A stretch of 64,000 nt of DNA from Lotus japonicus (Eukaryota > Streptophyta > Magnoliopsida > Fabales > Fabaceae), in the NCBI RefSeq assembly GCF_012489685.1, contig NC_080044.1, forward strand, positions 27,012,369 to 27,076,368. Direction: 5' to 3'. Below the pieces are notes generated by a model, which worked only from the letters and a program-made list of their open reading frames with translations, had not been told where the DNA came from and did not search any database. Positions 24,660 through 34,500 of this stretch are shown here, piece by piece (position 1 is the stretch's first letter; every line of letters begins with the position of its first letter). Position numbers and translations under genes: made by a program.

Positions 24660-25902
24660 TGAAGGTGCGAAAAACACTAGAAAGGGGGGTTTGAATAGAG
24701 TTTTTAAACAAAAGATTCCCCTTTTTAAGTTTTGCCAAACTTACATATAAGAACTAGGTGCTAAGGAGAATGAAACAGAGCACACAAGTATTTTATCTTG
24801 GTTCACTTGAGATAAAAACTCAAGTTAATCCAGTCCACCCGTGAAGGTGATTTCTTCCTTCTTCTGATGAAGGCAATGCACTAAAATCAATGAATGTTAC
24901 AACTGCACTTGCAACCTGCTAAGTGACTAACAGTACACTGATTTTCTCACTAGTATACTCTCAAGAAGCTGATCTACCGATCCTCTCAAGACTAACTTAA
25001 CACTGAACCAAACTTGATTCAGTCCTCTCAAGATCCGACCAACCTTGGTCTCTTAAGGAACTTTACAATGTGTTTGTAAAAGGTTTTGGGTTTACAAGAA
25101 ATGCTTCTGGAAAGCTAATGGTAAACTCAGATGTTCAAGAAAAATGAAGAAATATTGCTAAGAGATCGGTTAGAATGAATTCAGGAATATCAACAAAGTG
25201 TCTTAGCTTCTTTCTTCTATCTTCAATCCTTATATACTCCAAGGCATTTGATGTAGCCGTTGCTAGGGTTTTGCCCGTTGGAGTGGCAATCTTGTAATAT
25301 CAGACTGCTAGACTGAACGAGGTAGGTGGCGGACAGGCTGTGACTGTACGATGTGTACTATGACAGCGACCTGTCCTTTCACCAGCTGACTTATGATCTG
25401 GAGTGCTTCAGATGGACGTTGGTGAAGCTTCTGATCAGAGTCAGACGGAAGCTTGGATCCTCTGACCTTGCAACTTCTGCTTCTGGACATGTTCCTCAGA
25501 ACTTCTGAACGCCAGAGCTAGAATAGCTTGGGTCTTCAGAGCCAACTTCTTGCAGGTCTTCAGAACTTGAGTCTTTTACTTCAGGACTGTTCCTTCTGGA
25601 ACATCTGGTCTTCAGAACTTCTGACTCCGGTTCTTCAGTACCTCTTGAGAGCTTCTATCTTTAGAGCTTCTGAAGGATTTGCCACTGTTCTGAACGAACA
25701 TGATAAGCTTTAGAACTCTCTCTTTTTTTGTTACCCTTGGGTCTTCTTCTTCTGATGGAATCGGCTTGGGTCAGAATCAGAACCTGTTTGTCACAACTAT
25801 AAAAGACAAACGTTAGAGTACCATAATTGTTCATCCTCAAAAACCTTAATTATAATCATCAAAATATAGAGATGCAACCACTGATCAAATCTTGATCTTA
25901 CA
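24660..25902 (-). repeat. Sirevirus LTR (5' LTR of the interrupted element), 1243 bp
   Basis: It begins TGAAGGTGCGAAAAAC and ends GATCTTACA, like the LTRs at 42162 and 57384 but clearly diverged. The minus-strand promoter candidate lies near 25228-25237 (plus strand cttatatactccaagg, shared with the other LTRs). Repeated near-palindromic CAGAACTTCTG-type words cluster upstream of it, roughly 25380-25690. The flank at 25903 belongs to a Tat-type gypsy element. The left LTR is outside the window, so no target duplication can be tested. Confidence 0.9.
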
Positions 25903-25938
25903 TACCTTACCCGCAGAACCTTTGTGTTTTCATCAATA

Positions 25939-26187
25939 CTAAAAATTGTGTCCAGATCCAACTAGTCGCGCACCCAAACTTATTCCCCTAAGAATCCCAT
26001 CATTGTTCGGTGTCAGGTCCTGATCTGTCAGCCCCAGTTTATCGAACACGTCGCCGTAGATTATATCCGTCGAATTGCCGTGATCAAGAAGTACTCGCCT
26101 TACGTTAAAACTATTGATCCTTACCATTACCACTATGGGATCATCCTTGTGAGTATTGATCCCTTCAAAATCAGCCGATGACACCAC
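25939..26187 (-). pseudogene. Tat-type gypsy protease remnant
   Basis: An 82-codon frame has the pattern VRRVLLDHGNSTDIIYGDVF, recognisable as the aspartic protease region of Tat/Ogre-group gypsy elements (normally D-x-G-S-S-A-D). It ends abruptly at 25939, about 36 bp from the Sirevirus insertion at 25902/25903. It lies downstream of the Gag remnant on the same strand. Degenerate and not translated as part of an intact polyprotein. Confidence 0.7.
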
Positions 26188-26315
26188 TATATACGGATGC
26201 TGAAAACCAAACTAAATCTCTTGTACTGAACTTACCGCTTTGACGTGCCTTCGCCTCGCCGCCTGAGAGTCACCTCCGCCACCGAAGCCTCCGGCGATTG
26301 TATTGATGGATCCAA

Positions 26316-27796
26316 CTAGCGGCTCCAGCTCCTTGTTAAAGGTTTCCTCAGCCCCCTTCTTTTCAGTCGCCAATGTCTCCTTCCGATCTCTCGTCGGAGT
26401 CGAGCGACGATTGTCCTGTCGGCGCTCCTCTCGTTGACGGTCCCCTTGCTGGCGGTCACCCTGCTGACGATCGCCTCGATCATACTGCTATGAGCGTCCC
26501 GCCTTGATAAACTTCTCAATTTCTTTCTTCAGAGTGAAGCAGTCATCAGTGTCATGGCCCGCCAAGCGGTGGTACTCGCACCATTTAGTCTTGTCTACCG
26601 CCATTCATGGTGGGCGCGCCTCTTGCTCGAATTCTACAACTGCATGTGTTGCTTTCACCTCGCGAAGCAAGTTTGTCAAATGTGCACTGAAGTCCTTGTT
26701 TGCTTCCTCTCGCCGATGCGATCCTTGCTGCAGCCAAGGTCGACGCCGCTCAAAACTCTCTTTCTTCAGATAAAGCTGCTCCTTAGGATATTTCTCCAAC
26801 GAATTACCTTTCTTCTCCCTTCGCCTGCTGCTTTCACCTTTCTCTCGGCCTTGCCCGTCCTTTTCCAACTATTCCACTAGTCTTCCATCTTTCTCCTTCT
26901 TCGCGCGCTTTCTTTTGAACGCGTCATCCTCCTCGTACAAAATTTAGGTGTTCGCCCACGCGTGAATCTCCTCCATTGAATGAGCTAGCTTCCTGCTTAG
27001 CTCGCTGTTCAACATTCCAGGCAACAGTCCATTGTTGAAAGCTCTCGCACAAGCGTGCGGTTCCAACTCTTCGATCTTGCAGACGCTGCACTGTACCTCG
27101 CCACATACTGCTTCAGAGTTTCTCCATCCAACTGGCGAACGTTGTACAGGTCATCTATCGTTATTTGCTGAGCTTTGTCACAGAAAACTGAACAAGAAAC
27201 TTCGAGGAAAAATCACAGAAGTTTGTGATGGATCCACGAGGCAGAGTCGCGAACCACGTCATCGCTATGCCTTTGAACGTTGATGGAAACATTATGCACT
27301 TCACCGCATCCGAGGTCGCGCTTATCACCATCTTCATATTGAAAAACAGAAGGAGATCCTTCGGATCCGTCTTTCCGGTGTAAGATTCCAGGACAAAATT
27401 CTTCATGTTGTCTAGAATTGCGACCTCCCTTACCGCCGCTAAGAAATTCTCGAATTCCGCTACGACATCTGCCTCTCGCACTCCCTTGTCATGTTGCTCA
27501 TGGCGGAAGTAGTCAAGCTGCTCTTGCAAGTAGTCATTCTGTTGCCGAATGTTGTCTACGTTGCGTATCAAACGCCGTCAATCTCTGTGAGTAATTGGCC
27601 TCTGAGGCTGCAGTGATCCGTTTTCTGCAAGGACCGGGGAGTTCTCTGGTGTTCCTCGCTGCGAAGGTGAGGATGGGAGAGTAGGCAACGGAGGCGTTGA
27701 AGAAGGAGGAGGAGGAGGAGGTGGTGGAGGTGGAGGAGGAGTCAATTGCTCAGATTCCTCACGACGAACCTCCTCACGACGCGGTCTCCTTCTCAC
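26316..27796 (-). pseudogene. Tat-type gypsy Gag, degenerate
   Basis: The frame starting at 27796 has a polyproline run (about a dozen Pro). It hits a TGA at 27578-27580 and continues in the same frame from 27571 to 27161 with the retrotransposon Gag core (YTGKTDPKDLLLFFN, FKGIAMTWFATLPRGSI, FSSKFLVQFS). A frameshift near 27161 then ends it. Downstream pieces in other frames (for example 26868-26605, rich in Lys, Glu and Arg) fit the basic C-terminal part of Gag. The TGA sits in a CG context, consistent with CGA to TGA change, but there is no intact copy here to prove it. Confidence 0.78.
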
Positions 27797-28003
27797 CCGA
27801 CGCGGTGGTGAGCTGCGCCTCTGCTCTTGCGTCTCACTGTGTCGATGACGACAAGTTTCTATCAGAAATCAACCTAAACCAGAAAATGTGAAAATCAATC
27901 CAAAAACAACTAAAAATCGAAGAATGCAACAGAATTCTGAACTTCTCGCGATCGCAAAAGCAATCCACGTAGTCTGGGAATCGAAATTCACCGATCCCCA
28001 CAT

Positions 28004-28012
28004 ACGGCGCCA
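28004..28012 (-). other. Primer binding site of the Tat-type element
   Basis: The minus strand starts TGGCGCCGT and continues with a GGGGATCGG stretch, resembling the tRNA-Asp type site used by Athila/Tat elements but with changes in between. It lies two bases from the LTR start at 28015. Confidence 0.65.
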
Positions 28013-28014
28013 AA

Positions 28015-28358
28015 TGTTCCAGCCAAGAACATAGAGATAGGGTATAGTACGTAGAGTGAAGGGATTGCAACATGAGAGAATCTACAGAGGGAAAATGAGT
28101 AACTGCCTAGAGAGAGAGTGTAACTGTTTAGAGAGAGAAAATAACTGAATTAAGAGTTTGTTATTGAGTAAATGAGCTAAGAGTCCCTTACATGTGGTAA
28201 CCGCTCTCTATTTATAGGCTAGGGGCTGGGCCTTACGAGTTTAACTACCCCTATTGGGTCAGTTGGGTCTCACGGGAGAGGCCCTACTCGGAGTCTGTGT
28301 GACCGCCACGGGGCGGGCTACCCTGGGCGAGCCCCCCCAGAGGGCCTCGCCCATTCCA
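28015..28358 (-). repeat. Short LTR of the Tat-type element (5' LTR), right edge approximate
   Basis: It begins TGTTCC directly after the primer site. A minus-strand TATA box (TATAAATAGAG) lies at 28205-28215. The right edge is set at a CA near 28358 because the character of the sequence changes there, but no second LTR is visible to confirm it. Confidence 0.6.
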
Positions 28359-28489
28359 GACCAAAAAAATTCTTGTTCAAGAATGAGAAGAAATATGTTT
28401 GAGATTCCATTATAAAGCTATGATCTATAGTTGAATAAATGTTATTTCTTACTGAAATTTTGTAATATCAATAATTAAATTTATCTTTT

Positions 28490-28608
28490 TTTTTTCTGAT
28501 AATTTGGAGGGCCTAAGCCCAAAACAGAAACCTACACAACTCTGGGGAAAGCAACCCCAATTACATCATCTCTAAGAAGCTCTCCTAAGGAAGGGGGAAT
28601 ACAGGAGC
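28490..28608 (-). mobile_element. 5'-truncated LINE (or SINE-like) insertion, 119 bp
   Basis: It is flanked by a 17-bp direct repeat (28473-28489 and 28609-28625, aattaaatttatctttt), with a T run at its left edge, so its poly(A) tail lies on the minus strand. The homologous segment at 31770-31786 has the uninterrupted target with one mismatch. The minus-strand body includes GGGCTTAGGCCCTCC. The long target duplication plus A tail indicate target-primed reverse transcription. Confidence 0.85.
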
Positions 28609-28867
28609 AATTAAATTTATCTTTTGAAGAGAAAATACCAAATCAAAATAATGATGTGGAGTGGGTGCGAATCCTCTCCATTAAGAAAAAACTTGAGGAA
28701 ATAATGTGAATATATCACATCCCTCAATTTCTTTTATGAAAGATCCAAGGTAGAAATTAAAAAAGTGTAAATAATGACTTTTATGTTTGATACATCAGAT
28801 TCTCTCCCTTCCCTTGATTAGCTCTGTTTCTCCTTGGTAACATAGCGTTGCCAGAGACCTGATCTTA

Positions 28868-30350
28868 TCTTTCGTCACGATGGCAAAGTAATCTGGCAGC
28901 GGCAGTCCGAGGTTCACCTTGGGCATGTGCATCACGCCATGGAACTTCTCATCAAGATGTAGTCGTGGCTGATCGCTATGAAGAATCGGACGAGAGGTGT
29001 GGTCATTGACAACGATGATTGTCGGCAGGGGCGGATTTACCGCCCGGCTAGCTAGGGCCTGTGCCCTAGCTCTGGAAAAAAAAACAATTTTTTCTTTGGA
29101 CCAGGTCAGTTTTAGAGAAAAAAAGAAGAAGAGAAAATGGGCAAAATTGAAAGGTTAGAGTAAAATTGGAGGAGAGAAGGCGCCAGCAAGAAGGGTCATG
29201 GGGAGATTAAATGTGGTGTGGGTGATTATTTAGAAATTGCTAGAAATTTGCAGAAGAAACGAAACAGTTTTGTGCCTCACCTGGAAGAAGAAGAAGAAGG
29301 AAACGGCTGGAGAAAGAGAAAGAATAAGATAGCATTTAGGGTTTTGCTATTTTTAAGAGAAAACAAATTAAGGCCCTTGGCCATTTTTTACGGGCTTTGG
29401 CCTGTTTTGTGCCTCACTTGCATGTTCAGCTTGTTTGTTTGAGCTTTGGCCTGTTTTGGGCCTTGCCCTTGAATATATTAATCTTTCACAAAAAAAAAAC
29501 AACCATATATATTTATGAAAAAATGTATACACAAAAAAAAACATAAGATGTATTGCGTGGGTGTGTGTGCTCTTAAAAATATGATATTACATATATTGAT
29601 TAATTTTTTATTATTAACTGTATTGACTAAATTTTATGTGGATAAATATACTTTTTTATTTTTCCTTTTTCACATGGGTGGATTTTTTTGGTAGATCAGA
29701 ATTTTTTTATGGTGAGTTTAGAGCTATAAGTTCTAATTTCCTTCTTGAGGTTGCTTATTTACAAGGAAAATAACGTTCAACACTCGTTTTACTCACAACT
29801 ATATAAGAAAGATAAGAAAAAAAAAATTAAGAAACGAGAAATATAATAAATGTAGTGATGGGATTAAAAGACATATATAAAAAGAAAGATTAAAATACGT
29901 GGAATCAGATGCAATCAACTATGTTTATGATCTAGTGAACAACTAACAAAGTAGAAAAATAATCTTGATCAGCTATAACTAGGTTCAATCAATCAATTAG
30001 AATTTTAGGTTGAGAGAGGTGGAAAATTTTATCAAAAGGATGTGTGGGGTGTGAATATTATAGATATAATGATAGAAGGGAATTGTCGGCAAATCATACT
30101 CTAAACCATTCTCTTTATGCTTATGGCTCTCCCAATATTTACGCCGCAACACCGCAATGTCCACAACCGCAATTTAAAACCCAGGGTCAGTTACACTTAA
30201 CCCTAAACTTGCCCAGGCTTCATAAAAATTCTGGATCCGCCACTGTTGTCGGCATCGGCATGGACTTGACCATGGAGTGGAGGCGATCGGTGGCAGCAGA
30301 TTTAGAGCCGGCAACACCGGCCCATGTGAGATGAAAGCTGTTAGAGAAGA
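28868..30350 (-). pseudogene. Enoyl-CoA delta-isomerase (ECI-like) pseudogene, copy 1, split by hAT
   Basis: The part at 30246-30350 corresponds to the N-terminal half and 28868-29026 to the C-terminal half of the remnant seen at 32010-32412. The C-terminal part still reads GVMHMPKVNLGLPLPDYF in one frame, the region that follows the active-site loop in plant peroxisomal ECI proteins. Other stretches have shifted frame. The hAT element at 29027-30245 lies between the two halves. The functional enzyme moves double bonds during peroxisomal beta-oxidation of unsaturated fatty acids. This copy cannot do so. Confidence 0.72.
29027..30245. mobile_element. Non-autonomous hAT-type DNA transposon, about 1.22 kb
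   Basis: The left end reads (C)AGGGGCGGATTTA. The right end on the opposite strand reads CAGTGGCGGATCCA. These are imperfect terminal inverted repeats of the plant hAT type. An 8-bp direct repeat TTGTCGGC flanks it (29019-29026 and 30246-30253). The element edge could move by one base because the flanking C is shared. The unoccupied site is present at 32165-32172 (ttgtgggc). No transposase (hATC or BED) coding is visible. The 74-codon frame at 29218-29442 has no recognisable domain. Confidence 0.85.
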
Positions 30351-30593
30351 ATTTTCCTGTGGCATGCAGTGGTAATCAATAGAGCTAGGGGTGGCTTGAG
30401 AATACCTTTATATTGTATTCTAACAGATATGCTTGACTTGATTTGTTTCACTTGTTTTGTATTTTTTTCTTTTGACGTACAGGGGAGCTAAATGTTATGC
30501 AATTTCCGATTTATATATAGTTATATTAGTGGATGATGTTCATGATTTACCAACTGTGTGTGCTGTATTTGATCCATTAGGGTATTCTTAAAA

Positions 30594-30830
30594 TTTTTTT
30601 TTGAAAGCTAAACAATTTATTAATAGATAATAAGACATGAGACCAAAAGCTCATGAAGAGTACAAAGCTACCAAGGAAGCCACGCACAGCAAAGGCTAAC
30701 AAGGCAGCAGGAAACCAACAAGAAAGGAAGAAAAAACAGATACAATAAAACAGAATAATGCAGAAGTAAAGAGAGACAACCCAATAACCACAAAAATACA
30801 TGCAGGTGAAAGAGTGTCAAGTGTCAACAC
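30594..30830 (-). mobile_element. LINE 3' end fragment
   Basis: A T run at about 30593-30601 is followed by the reverse complement of a LINE-like 3' tail: on the minus strand the sequence ends CTATTAATAAATTGTTTAGC and then A residues. I recognise this type of tail from plant LINE 3' ends. I found no convincing target duplication, and the distal edge is approximate. Confidence 0.5.
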
Positions 30831-31680
30831 ATCCATGTCAAGCTAAAGTACACCGAATTCATAGCAGAAGTAGTCCAACAATTTATTGTCCAGTTATTCT
30901 AGTGATTACGTACTTTGATAAGTTAAGTCTGACTAAGTAATAGTAGTGTAGAAAGTCAGTGAAAGTTAATAAACTAAGTATCCACTAGGTTCTAGATAGA
31001 TACATATATGTGGGGGCTATAAATAATGATTCTCTATGTAAGTTGAATGGAACTCAAGTGTATGAGGGTAATGATATTTCAAGTTTAGGCTGTGAAAGTG
31101 CAAGAATAGAATTTTACTAATCCTGGTTCTGATAAAATCCCACTATGTCCTATTGTTGAAAATATGAATCCTTAAGGCCAAAGTAAGGTGAGATTGGATG
31201 AGGAAGTTATTTCTATTTTACATTATTTATGCGAAGCAAGTGATTTGTGTGATCCACAATCACTTCTTGACTTGTTGGGGATAAAGTAGGTAATATGTTC
31301 GAAATGAGATATAATGGCTCCTCACCAAATAGCTCACAATTGATACTGGCAATTTTTGAGTTTCTAGGTTTCATGGAAATGAATTGACTAAATTTGTTTA
31401 TGTTTATCAGCTACAAAAGACTCATCACAGTATTCTTTCATTGGCATTTATGTCTTAATTAACTTCTTTTTTAACATCTTTTTTTTTTTTGTTTACTCCA
31501 TATGTAGATGAGGAGGGAGTAATTATGGAAGCACGTTTACAATTAGAAAGGATGAAAAATCTTCCTATAACTAAGAAGGTGGTCTTAAAATGGAAAAAGA
31601 GGACCAACCAATTGGAAATGTTGTTGAGCATTTGAGAGTTTTAGTTTCAAGAGAATTGATATCTAGTTTCAAAAGACAAC
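30831..31680. other. Intergenic stretch, nothing recognised
   Basis: AT-rich sequence with no long frame, no terminal repeats and no similarity to other parts of the window that I could see. It separates the two copies of the duplicated segment. Confidence 0.6.
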
Positions 31681-32345
31681 AGGAAATATGTTTGCGATTT
31701 CAATATAAAGGTATGATCTAGAGTGGAATAAATGTAATTTCTTACTGAAATTTTGTACCATCATTTAGTAATTAAATTAATCTTTTGAAGAGAAAATATC
31801 AAACCAATGATGTGGAGCGGGTGCGAATCCTCTCCATTGAGTAAAAAATTGAGGAAATAATACATCCTTCCATTTTTTTATGAAATATCAAAGGTTGAAA
31901 TTAAAAGAAGAGTAAATAATGAGTTTTATGTTTGATACACCAGATTCTTTCTCATCACTCTATTAGCCTTGTTTCTCCTCGGAAACAAGGTGTTGTCGGA
32001 GACCTGATCTTATCCCTCGTCACGGGTGAAGTAATACGGTAGCGGCAGGCCGAGGTTCACCTCCAGCATGTGCATCACACCATGGTTGCTTTTCATCGGG
32101 ACGTAGCCGTGGCTGATCGCTAGCAAGAACCCGACAGCGGAGGTGCGGCCATTGACGATGATGATTGTGGGCATCGGCAAGGACACGAGCACCGCCACAA
32201 CGGGCCTAAGGGACTGGACCATGGAGGGGAGGCGATCGGTGGCAGCAGATTCAGAGCCGGCAACACCGGCCCATGTGAGATCAAAGCTGTTAGAGAAGAA
32301 TCTTCTAGTGGCAGTGGTAATCAGGACAGAGCCAGAGGTGGCTTT
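31681..32345. repeat. Copy 2 of the duplicated low-copy segment (uninterrupted)
   Basis: It is collinear with 28389-30400 but lacks both the LINE and the hAT insertion, so it preserves their empty target sites (31770-31786 and 32165-32172). It contains the better preserved ECI remnant. Confidence 0.8.
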
Positions 32346-32412
32346 AGAAGCAAGATGGGAAATAGTTGATGATGAAAGGGATTTTGTAATGAAAAGAAAG
32401 GTCCTCAATTAA
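32010..32412 (-). pseudogene. Enoyl-CoA delta-isomerase (ECI-like) pseudogene, copy 2
   Basis: A 132-codon frame reads SGSVLITTATRRFFSNSFDL, then PVVAVLVSLPMPTIIIVNG, SAVGFLLAISHGYVPM and GVMHMLEVNLGLPLPYYF. These blocks match the crotonase-fold core of plant peroxisomal delta3,delta2-enoyl-CoA isomerases (ECI family), where the real protein is about 240 residues. The first residues do not look like an ECI start, and the frame closes at 32010 shortly after LPYYF, so both ends are lost. A frameshift beyond that point is likely. It is a relic of a host gene with no retrotransposon hallmarks of its own. Confidence 0.8.
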
Positions 32413-33548
32413 CTAATATCAAATCTCTTTCAAGACTCAATTGTAGTATAGTATCGGGTTATAATGTCGTCTCCACAGGATCGTGTTACTACGTACTAAT
32501 CTCTCTAACCAGTTATTACATGAGCAGTTCAAAGATAAAGATTTATTAAATTGAGAAAGGTCATAAAGATTACGAGAAAAAAAAGAAGAAAACAAACATA
32601 GGAAGTGATTTCACTTGATGCACAACTTGTTCGCAACCCTTATACTCATATAAGATGGATTTACATTCAAGATGCCGATAAGAGCTATCCACCCACTATT
32701 CCTAGCTAGGTAAACCTTCTCGTCGAAACCATAGCCTCAATTCCTTGTAGTCCTAGTGATCTATAAAGGAGCATTATACTCTAAACCTACTCGAAGAGAC
32801 ATGCCCAAAGCTTTATTCCTATATGAAGAAGTTCATGTTTAGGTGGAAGGGATCTAAGACTCTCACTCAAAAGATCCCTCTAGCTCCTAACAAGACAATC
32901 CTATCTAAGCGGTGAGTATCCCGACTGTCACTCGGTTACGACCTCATTCCCAACTCAAGATATTATTACCTAAGGGTATTAGTCTTCCATTGTCACCTAG
33001 AAAACCTCAACCCTGCCCAAATTCAAACATTTCCTCAGATGACTAATGCAAAAGGTGGTTCCTTTCATTTACTAAACTCACACCCATTTTCCAATTGTCA
33101 TGTAAGCCATAGAAATCATTTAAGGGGCAATTGATACATGAAGCACAAAGAGAATAAACGAACCTAAGTTCTATGAACTAAGCAAACAATAACCCATATC
33201 AATCTTCCAATCAGTTTATGAATTATGAAAGATCTTATAACACCAATTGACCAAAAGAAGCTTTAAGCATGGAAAAGAAACTCCAACAATGAAAAACCAT
33301 AATATAATTGCATAAGGGGTTGTTGAATCAAGAGTGAATCAAATTACATCACAGAAATTGAAACAGCCTACATGGAAGGGAGGAGAGGAAAGAAGAAAAC
33401 CAAGGTAGATTGGAGACATGGTCTTTCGGAGGAGCTGTCACCTTCCTCCATGGTGCTCAAGCGCCAACCCCCTAGGGGTGAACCTCCCTCTCCACCAAGC
33501 AAGCCTCTCAGCTCTGGAGAACCCCCTCTCTATAGGTTTAGTGAAAAG
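32413..33548. other. Unclassified non-coding stretch between the ECI relic and a copia LTR
   Basis: No frame has recognisable domains. It includes the phrase ataatgtcgtctccacagga near 32462, a type of repeat-derived sequence seen in many plant genomes that I cannot assign to a family. The 60-codon frame at 33372-33554 is Pro/Ser/Lys-rich and unrecognised. Confidence 0.5.
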
Positions 33549-34450
33549 TGTTGAGTATTTGGTGTTGATAAAGATTCTTGTCTAAGTTGTGTGATGTGTG
33601 ACAAACAACATTGTCTTTGTCTGATGTGCAACCTCATGTCCGGAGCATCTGGTAGGACATTGTGATTCAGGTTGCTGGAAGTGTTTTACGTGTTTCACGT
33701 TATGTTTCTTATTGTGAAGATTCGTCGGTGCTATCATGCGGTTTTATAAGCTGGACGTATCTTCTATGATTAGTGGAATTAACCTATTTGGAGAAATAGG
33801 ATAAATTTGTGTAGACCAACTTAAATGTGGAATTGGTCTTGGTGTGTTATTTGTGGAGAAGATATTTTACAAGATTTACTGCCACTAACTCTTTGATGCT
33901 CAAGCCCATTGAAGACACCAATGATGGAGCATCTATTTAAGGTGTTGAAGAAAACCTAGCTGCTATACAAGAGATATTCACAGTGTGTTAGTTGTATTCA
34001 GGGTTTTCTTTGTGAGTTCATTGTGTGAGTTTTGTAATCAACTCATGTGCTTCCATTGATCAAATAAGCACTAAGTTGTTCTGTTTCGTTGAGAGTGTTT
34101 CTCTACAACCATTTTGTACTTTGAGATTCGATCACTGTGGCAGTGATTGTGAAAGAAAATGAGAGGGGTCTCATACTTATGGGGAGTTCTAAGTAATAAT
34201 CCATTGGTAGGAATGGGTAGAAAGGCTGTGAACAATGGTTGTTCAATTAAAATCTTTGTGTACTTGATTCTCTGTAACAGTGGATTATCTTTCTCGGGAT
34301 GAAGCCCTCCAAATGTAGGTGACATTGCACCGAATTGTGTTACCATCTCCTTTATTATTTACTTTGTAGTTGTTGTTACTTGTGATTTGTTTTTAACACT
34401 GTGTTTTATTGTGTGCATGTTCTACACAATGTCCTGAACATTGTGCAACA
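33549..34450 (+). repeat. Ty1/copia 5' LTR, plus strand, about 902 bp
   Basis: It begins TGTTGAGTAT and ends GTGCAACA, a perfect TGTTG/CAACA terminal inverted repeat. A primer site follows at 34481, 30 bp further on, a longer spacer than usual, so the right edge could lie slightly later. No partner 3' LTR is visible in the window. Confidence 0.7.
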
Positions 34451-34480
34451 CATATGTCTGAGGCGGACGAGAATTTAAAT

Positions 34481-34492
34481 TGGCATCAGAGC
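34481..34492 (+). other. Primer binding site of the plus-strand copia element
   Basis: TGGCATCAGAGC, one base off the initiator Met tRNA site, on the plus strand. It fixes the orientation of the element whose coding region resumes at 38210. Confidence 0.85.
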
Positions 34493-34500
34493 AGGCACCC

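Larger units (their letters stand above)
28389..30400. repeat. Copy 1 of a duplicated low-copy segment (with two insertions)
   Basis: This segment is homologous and collinear with 31681-32345. After removing a 119-bp LINE fragment and a 1.2-kb hAT element it is about 0.66 kb long. It includes the words aataaatgt.atttcttactgaaattttgta, gtgggtgcgaatcctctcc and the decayed ECI gene. The two copies are direct repeats about 3.3 kb apart. Confidence 0.8.

Noticed and set aside
25903..25907. TACCT as the target duplication of the interrupted Sirevirus
   Set aside because: The left LTR and flank are outside the window, so the repeat cannot be tested.
29218..29442. 74-codon frame within the hAT element as a transposase remnant
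   Set aside because: No BED, RNase H-like or hATC motif is recognisable. It is low complexity, with runs of Glu and hydrophobic residues.
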